Shown: one piece after another, positions 8,031-15,547 of the stretch
How the letters are laid out: every line of letters begins with the position of its first letter
How positions within the stretch are numbered: the first letter of the stretch is position 1
Source of the DNA: Modestobacter sp. DSM 44400
GTDB lineage: Bacteria; Actinomycetota; Actinomycetes; Mycobacteriales; Geodermatophilaceae
Reading direction: 5' to 3'
DNA length: 64,000 nucleotides
Assembly (NCBI RefSeq): GCF_900107175.1
Contig: NZ_FNOZ01000005.1
Span: 62,001 to 126,000, forward strand
The notes under the pieces: generated by a model
Databases searched by the model: none
Told to the model about the DNA's origin: nothing
What the model saw: the letters and a program-made list of their open reading frames with translations, nothing else
Made by a program: the position numbers and the translations under genes

Positions 8031-9152
8031 TCAGCCCCAGACCTCCTGCGCCGTCTCCACGACGAGGGCCAGTTTGGCGCTCTGCTCCTCCCGGGTGAGC
8101 GAGTTGCCTTCCACAGTGGAGGAGAAACCGCACTGCGGGGACAGCGCCAACTGCTCCATCGGCACGTGTTCCGCCGCCTCGTCGATGCGCCGCTTCAGGT
8201 CGTCCTTGCTCTCCAGGTCCGGGCGCTTGGTGGTGACCAGGCCCAGGACGACGCGCTTGCCCGGGGGCACGAAGCGCAGCGGCTCGAAGGTCCCCGACCG
8301 GGCGTCGTCGAACTCCAGGAAGAACCCGTCGACCTCCAGCCCGCCGAACAGCGCCTCGGCCACGAAGTCGTAGCCGCCCTCGGCCACCCACGAGGAACGG
8401 AAGTTGCCGCGGCACATGTGCGTGGTGACCGTCAACCCCGCCGGCCGCCCGGCGAGCGCGGCGTTGATCTGGCGGATGTACCGCTCGTGCTGGTGCTCGG
8501 CATCCCGGCCCTGGCCGGCGAGCTCGGCGCGCTGCGCCGGGTCGTTGAGGTAGGCCAGGCTGGTGTCGTCCAGCTGCAGGTATCGGCAGCCCTGCGTCGC
8601 GATGGCCTGCACCTGCTGGCGGTAGGCCGCCGAGAGGGCATCCCAGAAGGAGTCCTCGTCCGGGTAGACGGCCGGGTCGATCGCGGCCGCACCGCCGCGG
8701 TAGTGGACCATCGACGGCGACGGGATGGTCAGCTTGGCCGTCTGCGCGCCACTGACCTGGCTCTGCAGGTACCCGAAGTCCGGACCGAAGATCGGTTCGT
8801 CGATCGACAACGGACCGTCGACCCGGAGCCCGGCCGGGGTGAAGTCGATCGTGCTGTTGGCGTTCTTGAAGTGGACCTCGATGTTCTCCTTCACCTTGCT
8901 GATCCCGTTGATCGCATAGATGAAGTCCATGTGCCACGACGCGCGGCGGAACTCGCCGTCGGTCGCGGTCGACAGGCCCACGTCGCCCTGCAGGCGGACC
9001 ACGTCGGCGATCGCCTCGTCCTCGGTGCCCCGCAGCTCGGCCGCGTCGATCTCCCCCGCGGCGTACCGGGCCCGCGCGTCGAGCAGCGACTTCGGGCGCA
9101 GCAGGCTGCCAACGTGGTCGGCGCGGAACGGAGGGCCGGAGGCATCGGACAT
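8031..9152 (-). CDS. cobalamin-independent methionine synthase C-terminal-like methyltransferase (YxjG/YxjH type)
   Basis: A 373-residue protein consisting only of the C-terminal (beta/alpha)8 catalytic half of MetE. It opens with FRADHVGSLLRP, the usual start of this family, then TDGEFRRASWHMDF, DDTSLAYL (substrate loop), THMCRGNF with the His and Cys zinc ligands, FLEFDD and a C-terminal LSPQCGFSSTVEGN whose Cys is the third zinc ligand. Full MetE is ~750 residues; the short forms transfer methyl groups to homocysteine or other thiols from donors that are not settled. It stands alone, with a hairpin after its stop. No SAM or cobalamin riboswitch is visible in the 80-bp upstream gap. Confidence 0.88.
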   Translation of the reverse strand: MSDASGPPFRADHVGSLLRPKSLLDARARYAAGEIDAAELRGTEDEAIADVVRLQGDVGLSTATDGEFRRASWHMDFIYAINGISKVKENIEVHFKNANSTIDFTPAGLRVDGPLSIDEPIFGPDFGYLQSQVSGAQTAKLTIPSPSMVHYRGGAAAIDPAVYPDEDSFWDALSAAYRQQVQAIATQGCRYLQLDDTSLAYLNDPAQRAELAGQGRDAEHQHERYIRQINAALAGRPAGLTVTTHMCRGNFRSSWVAEGGYDFVAEALFGGLEVDGFFLEFDDARSGTFEPLRFVPPGKRVVLGLVTTKRPDLESKDDLKRRIDEAAEHVPMEQLALSPQCGFSSTVEGNSLTREEQSAKLALVVETAQEVWG

Positions 9153-9238
9153 GGCCTCATCCTGCTCGCCGTCCGCGCTGCCGTCCCGCGGCGGGAGGCC
9201 GGCGGACGTGCACAGGCGACGGGCGGATACTGGTGGCC

Positions 9239-9577
9239 ATGTCGAAGCGGGTCGTCGTCGCCGGGGTCGTGTGGGTGGTCGTCACGGTGCTGGCATTCCT
9301 GGTCGATCCGATCCTGGGCTCGGTGGTGGGCATCTTCGGTGCGACCGGGGTCGTCGTCCTGTCCCTGGGCAACTCCTGGGACCGGCACCCGGACTTCGAG
9401 GAGCGCGAGCTGGACCGGTCCCGCCGGCGGGCGGCCAAGAAGGCGGAGAACTGGGACAAGAACGCCGACGTCCGCGAACGCGACCGCGCGCGCTACACCG
9501 CCCACCAGGCCAAGCTTGCCGTCAAGGCGGAGGCCAAGGAGGCCAGGCGCCAGTCCACCGAGCGACGCGCCTCCTGA
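9239..9577 (+). CDS. small membrane protein with basic, helical cytoplasmic tail
   Basis: A 112-residue protein (MSKRVVVAG); a GTG two codons earlier is an alternative start. Two hydrophobic segments (VVAGVVWVVVTVLAFLV and GSVVGIFGATGVVVLSL) form a hairpin at residues 4-45, followed by a ~65-residue highly charged tail rich in Arg, Lys and Glu (RSRRRAAKKAENWDKN). It is divergent from the methyltransferase gene. I do not recognise the family; the layout suggests a membrane-anchored coiled helix facing the cytoplasm. Confidence 0.6.
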   Translation: MSKRVVVAGVVWVVVTVLAFLVDPILGSVVGIFGATGVVVLSLGNSWDRHPDFEERELDRSRRRAAKKAENWDKNADVRERDRARYTAHQAKLAVKAEAKEARRQSTERRAS

Positions 9578-9589
9578 GGCGAAAACCCC

Positions 9590-9618
9590 TCGACCCAGGA
9601 CGGCGGCACCCCTAGGGT
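9590..9618 (+). promoter_or_regulatory. promoter for a leaderless leader ORF
   Basis: A -35-like TCGACC and a -10-like TAGGGT are separated by 17 bp. Eight bases after the -10 comes an ATG, so transcription would start on or next to the start codon, giving a leaderless mRNA. Prediction from spacing and consensus only. Confidence 0.45.
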
Positions 9619-9626
9619 TTGCGGAC

Positions 9627-9662
9627 ATGGGCTCTTCCTCCGTGCGGCTGCGCACCTCCTGA
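9627..9662 (+). CDS. putative leader peptide, 11 codons, leaderless
   Basis: The ORF reads MGSSSVRLRTS followed by TGA. It sits 8 bp downstream of a -10 hexamer and 11 bp before a perfect 9-bp hairpin, 112 bp ahead of the next gene. This arrangement (leaderless peptide, hairpin, structural gene) resembles actinobacterial attenuation leaders such as those before cysteine and branched-chain amino acid genes. It holds three consecutive serines and two arginines; whether ribosome stalling on Ser or Arg codons regulates the gene downstream is speculative. No homolog is claimed. Confidence 0.4.
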   Translation: MGSSSVRLRTS

Positions 9663-9672
9663 GCTGACCGTC

Positions 9673-9694
9673 GCGGGCGCTCCCCAGCGCCCGC
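9673..9694 (+). terminator. hairpin after the leader ORF, candidate attenuator
   Basis: GCGGGCGCT pairs perfectly with AGCGCCCGC across a CCCC loop, starting 11 bp after the leader stop codon. It is followed by a C-rich tract (TCCCCCCACCCC), which resembles a rut-like unstructured region more than an intrinsic T-run. Confidence 0.45.
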
Positions 9695-9773
9695 CGTCAC
9701 TCCCCCCACCCCGTTCCCCGGCCGGACCGCCGGATGCCGCGGGCTGCCCCACACCCACAGGAGAGGTCTCCCC

Positions 9774-10148
9774 ATGTCACGCCCCATCCCTGCCCTGACC
9801 GACGCCGCCGCGCAGGCCCGCGCCGAGCTCGCCGAGGACGCACACGCCGGCTTCGACCGGCTGGTGCACGCGCTGCTCCCCTCGCCGTCCCGCCAGCCCG
9901 CGCTGGGCGCCGCGTTGCGCGGGCAGCTCCCCGGCACCGCCGGGGTCCGGTGGTTGCACGCCGAGGGGCTCGCACCCACCGCCCGGGCCGCCGACCTGAC
10001 CACCGCCCAGTGGTTGTCGCTGCACACCGCCTGGCTCACCCACGACCAGGCGCCGCGCGGCGGGAACCGGCCGGCCGGGCGGACCGGGCGCGCCGACAGC
10101 CGGCACGGGCACGCGCCCGGCGCCCAGGCCGCGCCGCGCTGGTTCTGA
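9774..10148 (+). CDS. unknown 124-residue protein behind a leader peptide
   Basis: Start ATG is fixed by AGGAGAGG seven bases upstream. The first ~95 residues look like a compact helical domain (ALTDAAAQARAELAEDAHAG, FDRLVHALLP, TAQWLSLHTAWLTHD). The last ~30 are Gly/Arg/His-rich and probably disordered, ending in APRWF. I do not recognise the family and see no membrane segment or signal peptide. The 5' region carries a leaderless 11-codon ORF and hairpin, suggesting regulated expression. The gene stands alone between a small membrane protein and the convergent sacsin-like gene. Confidence 0.65.
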   Translation: MSRPIPALTDAAAQARAELAEDAHAGFDRLVHALLPSPSRQPALGAALRGQLPGTAGVRWLHAEGLAPTARAADLTTAQWLSLHTAWLTHDQAPRGGNRPAGRTGRADSRHGHAPGAQAAPRWF

Positions 10149-10191
10149 AAGAGGACCCCGTCCTCCTCGCGACGGGGCCGCCGGGACGTCG

Positions 10192-13155
10192 TCAGCCGAC
10201 GGCGTCCTCCGCGGCCAGCTCCGCCGCCCGCTCCGGAGCGGCGAACGCCTCGGCGAGCGCCTGCCGCTGCGGCCAGGCACCGGCCCGCCAGGCCAGGGCC
10301 CGGCCGAGCGCGGCCGGGCTGCCGTCGACCGCGTCGGTGTCGCGGCCGGGCCACCAGGCCACTCCGCGGTCGCCGGTAACGGTCAGCGGCTCGTGCACCG
10401 CCACCCGGCCGGTCAGCACCGGCACGCCCAGCCGCGCCGCGGCCAACTCCGCGCCGGGGACGTCGGCCCAGGCCAGCACCCGGACCGCTTGGCTGGTCAC
10501 CTCCGCCTGCAGCACCTCGCTGGCCATCGGCAGGTCGAGGAGATCGGCCACCGCTCCGGGGACACCACCGGCCGGGACGGCGGCCCGATCGACCAGTGGC
10601 TGTAACCACGGCGCGTCGAGCACGACCGCGTCGCCGCTGACCTGCGCCGGGGCGACCCGCACGCGGTCCGGCGGCTCGGCCTCCACCCCGTCCAGGGCGG
10701 CGGCGAGCCGGGCGTAGACGTCGCGGAGGACCGGCGCGGGCACCGTCCGCGCCGGGTCGCCGAGGCGGTCCAGCAGCTCGAGCGCGTCGTCCACGTCAGC
10801 GAGTACGTCGGCCACCGTGCCGGGAGGCTGCAGCAGGTCCAGGACGGCGGCGGGAAGCTCGGGCATCGGTTCGTACAGTCCCTGTAACTCGGTGCTGTCG
10901 GCCGCATGCAGGCGGTCCGGGCGCCGGCCGCCCAGCACCGGCGACGTGCGCAGCCACCAGCGCAGGTAGCCGGGCACGACGGTGCCGTCGAGGTCGAGGT
11001 CGGCCCGCGCCGCCGCCGGCAGCGCGGCCAGCAGCGGCAGCGCGGCCGGCCAGTCCGCCACCAGCTCCAGGTCCCGGACGGCGGTCAGCGGCGGCCAGTG
11101 CGGCGGCGGCGCACCGGCGGGCAACCGGTCCACGACGGCGTCCACCCAGTCGGCGACGCGGTCGACGTCCAGCTCGTCGGGGTCCTCGGCGGTGATCAGC
11201 GCGAAGGTGTCCAGCACGCCGGCAGCCCGTAGTGCGGCAGGCTCCTGCCCGGCGGCGAAGTCGGCGTCCAGCGTGCCCAGCGAGCCGGGTTCCAGGACGG
11301 CGGCCAGCGGTGAGCCGGGCAGCACCAGTTCGCCGGCCGCCGCCCAGCCGCCGTCGGCGTCCGGAAGGGCGAGCTCGGCCAGCCAGGGCAGGTCCCCCGG
11401 TGCGGTGCCGGCCGCAGCGACCAGGGTCAGCACCGCCGCGGCGAGGTCCTCCACGTCGTCCGCCTCGTCCATCCCGCCGTCATCCGCTCGTTCCAGCGAC
11501 GTCTCCACTGCCGCACGAACCTGCGGGTCGGCGAGCACCGCGCCCGCCGTGGCCGGCAGCGCGCCCAGCCGCTCGAGCACCCGGGCTGCGGGGCCCGCGG
11601 TGGCATCCGGGTCGGCGATCCGCAGCCCCAGCGGAGCCAGCCGGGCCACCGGCAGCCCCTCGTCAGCGAGCAGCACCCCGGCCGGGCTCTGCGCCGTCCG
11701 CCCGTCGGCGAGCGGCACCGGCAGGCCGCCCAGCTCGTCGCGGTCGGCGTCGGCGAGTGCGGCGTAGAGGGCCGCCCACCAGGACGGCGGCCGCTGCACG
11801 CTCCGAACCGCCTCCACCACCTCGGCCAGCCCGGCCCGCCGCCCGCCCAGTGCCCGCAGCGCCCGGGAGTCACCGCGCCGTGACCAGCCGGCCGGCAGCA
11901 GTCCGGGCAGCACGCCGGTGAGCGCGGCGACGCGGTCCTCCGTGGGGTCGTCGAGGGCGACCGCGCGCTCGGGGCGCTGCAGCTCCGTCTCCTCCCCCGC
12001 CACCGGCAGCCACGCAGTCAGGGTCAGCCGGTCGAGCACCGCGGTGCCGACGGCGGCGTCCAGCTCGGCGGCGGCCAGCGCGGCCTGCGGCACGAACTGC
12101 AGCAGCACCGGGTCGGGCGGCAGCTCGGCGAGCAGGTCGGCGTAGGCGTTGGCCGCAACCTGCACGAGCGCGTCGGTGACCGGGCCCGGGACGACGTGCC
12201 GGCGATCGGGTCCGAGCGGGAAGGGGGCGATGAGGCGGGCCGGCAGGGAGAGGGGCTCGTCGCCGGCGGTCGGCGCGTGCAGCACCTGCCGTCCGGTCAG
12301 CGGGCGCGGAACGCCGTCGGCGTCCAGCGGCACCGCCCAGGTAACGGTGTAGCCGCGGCGCTCCCGCTCCTCGACCGGCCGCTGGGCGAACAGCTGGGCC
12401 GGCAGCTCCCCGGAGCGTTGGAGAACGTGCCAGGTGGTGGCGCGGTCGCCGTCGGCCAGCCGCGCCGTCCCGCCCACCAGCCGGCTGGTCAGGGTCCGCG
12501 GGACGCCGTCCACCACGACGTCGATCTCGGTCAGTCCCGGCAGGGCGAGCAGCAGCTCCGGCTCGAGCGCGACCAGCGCCGTCCGGACGACGTCCTCGGT
12601 GCCCGGACGCAGCGGCAGCACGACCTCGGTGGACCAACCGGCCCGCGGCACGTCGTCGACCTCGAAGGGCAGCCGGAGGACCGGGACGGCGCCGCCGCGC
12701 CGGGCCAGCTCCTCGGCCAGCGCGGAGACAGCGGTGACGGCCTGCCGGGTGCGGTCGGCGCTGAAGGCGACCGAGCGCACGGTGGACAGCACGGCGGGTT
12801 CGTCGCTGACCGCGAGCACGGCGGCGAAGCCGACCCCGAACCGGCCGACGGTCCCGGCCTCGTCCCGCTTGGCCGAGGCGCGCAGGGTGGCCAGCGCCTG
12901 CACGCCACCGTCGTCCAGGGGCGCGCCGGTGTTGGCGGCCCACAGGACCCCGCCGGTCAGCTCCAGCCGCAGCCGGCCGGGCACCCCGGCGCGGGCCGCG
13001 GCATCGGCGGCGTTCTGCGCGAGCTCGACCAGCAGCCGATCGCGGTACCCGCCCCGGACCAGGTCCTCCTCGGCGTTGGCGTCCTCCCGGAAGCGGGCCG
13101 GGGAGTCGGTCCAGGCGGCCAGTACCCGGCGGCGGAGTTCAGCGGGATCGGGCAC
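10192..13155 (-). CDS. sacsin-type GHKL ATPase protein, 987 residues
   Basis: The N-terminal ~200 residues form an Hsp90/sacsin-type ATP-binding domain. The N-box ELAQNAADAA (Glu44, Asn48, Asp51) holds the Mg-ligand Asn, and GTVGRFGVGFAAVL (~100) is the glycine-rich lid. AANTGAPLDDGGV matches the conserved Asp/Gly loop. The remaining ~780 residues contain no motif I know; they are Ala/Leu/Asp-rich with regularly spaced W and P positions and are soluble in character. Actinobacterial proteins annotated as sacsin N-terminal ATPase-like have this length. A chaperone or conflict-system role has been suggested for relatives, but neither is shown here. It starts at GTG and ends 44 bp from the convergent gene. 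Confidence 0.8.
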   Translation of the reverse strand: MPDPAELRRRVLAAWTDSPARFREDANAEEDLVRGGYRDRLLVELAQNAADAAARAGVPGRLRLELTGGVLWAANTGAPLDDGGVQALATLRASAKRDEAGTVGRFGVGFAAVLAVSDEPAVLSTVRSVAFSADRTRQAVTAVSALAEELARRGGAVPVLRLPFEVDDVPRAGWSTEVVLPLRPGTEDVVRTALVALEPELLLALPGLTEIDVVVDGVPRTLTSRLVGGTARLADGDRATTWHVLQRSGELPAQLFAQRPVEERERRGYTVTWAVPLDADGVPRPLTGRQVLHAPTAGDEPLSLPARLIAPFPLGPDRRHVVPGPVTDALVQVAANAYADLLAELPPDPVLLQFVPQAALAAAELDAAVGTAVLDRLTLTAWLPVAGEETELQRPERAVALDDPTEDRVAALTGVLPGLLPAGWSRRGDSRALRALGGRRAGLAEVVEAVRSVQRPPSWWAALYAALADADRDELGGLPVPLADGRTAQSPAGVLLADEGLPVARLAPLGLRIADPDATAGPAARVLERLGALPATAGAVLADPQVRAAVETSLERADDGGMDEADDVEDLAAAVLTLVAAAGTAPGDLPWLAELALPDADGGWAAAGELVLPGSPLAAVLEPGSLGTLDADFAAGQEPAALRAAGVLDTFALITAEDPDELDVDRVADWVDAVVDRLPAGAPPPHWPPLTAVRDLELVADWPAALPLLAALPAAARADLDLDGTVVPGYLRWWLRTSPVLGGRRPDRLHAADSTELQGLYEPMPELPAAVLDLLQPPGTVADVLADVDDALELLDRLGDPARTVPAPVLRDVYARLAAALDGVEAEPPDRVRVAPAQVSGDAVVLDAPWLQPLVDRAAVPAGGVPGAVADLLDLPMASEVLQAEVTSQAVRVLAWADVPGAELAAARLGVPVLTGRVAVHEPLTVTGDRGVAWWPGRDTDAVDGSPAALGRALAWRAGAWPQRQALAEAFAAPERAAELAAEDAVG

Positions 13156-13259
13156 CCGGGCAGCATGCCGCAGGCCGTCCGGGCATCACGACCTGTACGG
13201 GCGGCATCCGTCGTTCGCCGGTCGGTCACCGGTGTGGCGATGGACCCCGATGACCGGGC

Positions 13260-13778
13260 ATGTCTCTGCAGGAGGCCCATGGAACAGGTCCAACCCGCGG
13301 GCTCGTCGAGGGCGACGGAGCCTGGTCCGCGGTCATGCGTGGGCCCTCAACGATGGACCGTGCGGTGCTCGACGTCGTGCAGCAACAGCTTGCCGTGTAC
13401 GGCGACGTTGCTGACATGCGGCACATCTGGGGTGATTCCGCCGAGATGTGGTTCGTCGAGGTGCAGCCGGTCAATTTCCGAGCCGCGCCGATGAGCCTTG
13501 CCTTCGACGGCCAGGACCTGCTCAACGTGAACGTGGGTGCGACGTGGTTCGAGGTCTTTCCCTTTCGTGAGGACTCGCTCAACTGGTTGCGCGGCATCGT
13601 CCGGGCCGTGCTCGCCGGCCGCGTCGAGGAAGCCCGCACATGGGGCGATGCCTTCGCCCGCCTGCACACGGAGGCCGGGACCATGAGAGTCGGACACGTC
13701 CACTGGCCGTTGCCCTGGAGATGGCGACCCGTCCGGCGCTACGAGTCGTACGGCGACCGCGTCACCTCGGGCCAATGA
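13260..13778 (+). CDS. hypothetical protein, possible immunity-like small globular domain
   Basis: A 172-residue frame whose central part (YGDVADMRHIWGDSAEMWF, then VEVQPVNFRAAP, LNVNVGATWFEVFPF) has strong alpha/beta character with many aromatics. The first ~30 codons are less convincing, so ATG at 13335 or 13353 (MDRAVLDVV) may be the true start. The lower GC of some codons compared with neighbours hints at transfer. Function unknown. It resembles in size and aromatic pattern the small proteins found near toxin or contact systems, but no toxin gene is present. Confidence 0.5.
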   Translation: MSLQEAHGTGPTRGLVEGDGAWSAVMRGPSTMDRAVLDVVQQQLAVYGDVADMRHIWGDSAEMWFVEVQPVNFRAAPMSLAFDGQDLLNVNVGATWFEVFPFREDSLNWLRGIVRAVLAGRVEEARTWGDAFARLHTEAGTMRVGHVHWPLPWRWRPVRRYESYGDRVTSGQ

Positions 13779-13945
13779 GCCGGCGGCCCTCACCGGCATC
13801 TGCCGCCCTCACGGCAAGACGCCCCTGTCCCTGAGTGGGGCCGCTCAGGAACAGCGCCGAAGCAGTCGAGGGACTCGGTCCGGGGGCGCGCCGCCGAGAG
13901 CTCCCGAGGAGCCGATCGGTGCGGCAGGCGGCCTCCTGCGGCGGT

Positions 13946-15133
13946 TCAGGTGATGCGGATCTCGGTGCCGTCGGGGCGGTAGGTGCGCCATCGGCCGTCG
14001 GGTGGTCGCTCGACCCGGAACCCGTGATGGACCTTGGTGTGATGGCGTTCGCAGAGCAGCGCGGAGTTCGCCCGCGACGTCTCGCCACCGAGGGCCCAGT
14101 GGACGAGGTGATGCACATCACACCAGTGCGAGGGAGCTCCGCAGCCGGTGAACACGCAGGTGCGGTCGCGATACTCGACCGCCCGCCGGAGATGGGGCGG
14201 GACGACGCGGTGGGTGCGGCCCAGGTCCAGTGGCTGACCGTCGGGGCCCAGGACGATCCGGGTGACCACCGCGTCGCAGGCTAACCACCGGGCCCGGGCG
14301 GCGGACAGGGTCTGGGCGAAGCCGGTGGTCGCGGCGTGCGGGCCGTCGGCCGGGTCGACCAGATCGTCGACCCCGAGGGTGAGCACGACGTGCGGCTTCA
14401 CCGTGCGCAGTGTCGGCAGCGTCCCCGCGGCTAGTTGGTTGTCGACCAACTGCACCAGCGCGTCGGCCAACTGCTGGGACCGCGACCGTGCGTCGCCCTT
14501 GGGGCGGTCGGCCTGCACGATGGACTCGAGTGCTGCCTGCAGCTTCTCCCCGCCGATTGCGTCCAACTGTCCACCGAAGCCGAGGGCTCCGTCGCCGTGG
14601 CGGCTCATCCACATCCGCCGCTGCTCGGTCGGGTCCGGCTCGGGACCGTCGGGGTCCAACGCGTCGCGGTAGCGGCGCACGGTGGTCACGACCTGCTCGT
14701 GCAGGTGGACCGAGGCGAGCCGGGCGAGGTCGGCGTCTATCGCGGCCAGGTCGACGCCCTGCTGCTCGGCGGCGCTGATCTTGTCCGGGGTGGCGATCTG
14801 GCTGATCTGGTCGACCTTGGCGGCGGTGATCGCCCCGTCGGCGAACCCGCCCGCGACCGCGGGCAGGTGCTCCAGCGCCCGCCCGGCGCGCACCACCCGA
14901 CCGTCGACCGCCGAAAGCAGCGCGTGACCGACCAGCCAGGACCGCACGCTCTTCAGCCCGTCGTGCTCGGCGGCCTGGGTGCTCTCCGCGTGCCGCACGG
15001 TGCGAGTCAGCTCGGCGGTGGCGCGGTTGACCACCCGCACCAGCTCCGCCACCCGATCCAGCACTTCCGGAGCCACCATCGCGTGCAGGTCATCGGCTGC
15101 CAGGGAGTCCAGGGCCGACGACAACTCGCCCAC
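13946..15133 (-). CDS. DUF222 / 13E12-repeat HNH endonuclease family protein
   Basis: A 395-residue protein. The DUF222 region covers about residues 15-270 (VAELVRVVNRATAEL; SVRSWLVGHALLSAVDGRVV; GAITAAKVDQI). A C-terminal HNH nuclease at ~330-375 reads CVFTGCGAPSHWCDVHHLV followed by NSALLCERHHTKVHH. It has the two CxxC-like metal pairs and the HH catalytic centre. These proteins exist in many copies per actinobacterial genome (13E12 family) and behave like dispersed selfish or defence-linked nucleases; the actual function is not established. GTG start with GGGGAGGTG upstream. Its 5' region is the scar that contains the MaoC remnant. Confidence 0.9.
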   Translation of the reverse strand: MGELSSALDSLAADDLHAMVAPEVLDRVAELVRVVNRATAELTRTVRHAESTQAAEHDGLKSVRSWLVGHALLSAVDGRVVRAGRALEHLPAVAGGFADGAITAAKVDQISQIATPDKISAAEQQGVDLAAIDADLARLASVHLHEQVVTTVRRYRDALDPDGPEPDPTEQRRMWMSRHGDGALGFGGQLDAIGGEKLQAALESIVQADRPKGDARSRSQQLADALVQLVDNQLAAGTLPTLRTVKPHVVLTLGVDDLVDPADGPHAATTGFAQTLSAARARWLACDAVVTRIVLGPDGQPLDLGRTHRVVPPHLRRAVEYRDRTCVFTGCGAPSHWCDVHHLVHWALGGETSRANSALLCERHHTKVHHGFRVERPPDGRWRTYRPDGTEIRIT

Positions 15134-15336
15134 GACACCTCCCCAGCGTTTCGAACTTCTGTTCGAAGTCTATCGCCTGACAACGCTCGCGACAAGACAA
15201 AGCGCAGGTCAGAACCCCGATGAGAGTCAGCCGCAGTACCGGATCAGGGCCGTCGCCATGCAGGCCGGCCGGGGCTGCCCGGCCGCCTCGACGGTCCAGG
15301 GTCAAGGACGGGATACCCAGGGACGCCGGCGTCCCG

Positions 15337-15468
15337 GTGGTCGCCGGCGGCGTCGGTGAAACCGTCGACCCGCTCCCGGCTGATCTCGGTCCAGTTCCCC
15401 GGGCCCAGCTGCCGCCCGACCAGGCCGGCCGGGCCGGCGACGCCCTCCACGGTCACGGGGGTGGGCAC
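15337..15468 (-). pseudogene. MaoC-type dehydratase, 5' remnant only
   Basis: The 44 codons from the GTG read PTPVTVEGVAGPAGLVGRQL and then NWTEISRERVDGFTDAAGDH, the standard N-terminus of MaoC/R-specific enoyl-CoA hydratases. The next residues should be the conserved QWIHVD-like strand; instead the frame runs into unrelated sequence and stops at 15244. About 100 codons including the catalytic Asp/His are gone. The missing part ends beside the HNH endonuclease gene, so the loss may stem from that element's arrival. Confidence 0.65.
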
Positions 15469-15547
15469 GAAAGGTCTCCTCGGTGATCGGCGTCCAGCGC
15501 GACAGCCTCCTGGAGCGCCCGGCTACCGACGGGTAACCTGCCGCACC

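Noticed and set aside
9153-9238. SAM or other riboswitch before the MetE-like gene
   Set aside because: The gap to the divergent gene is only about 80 bp with no recognisable conserved core.
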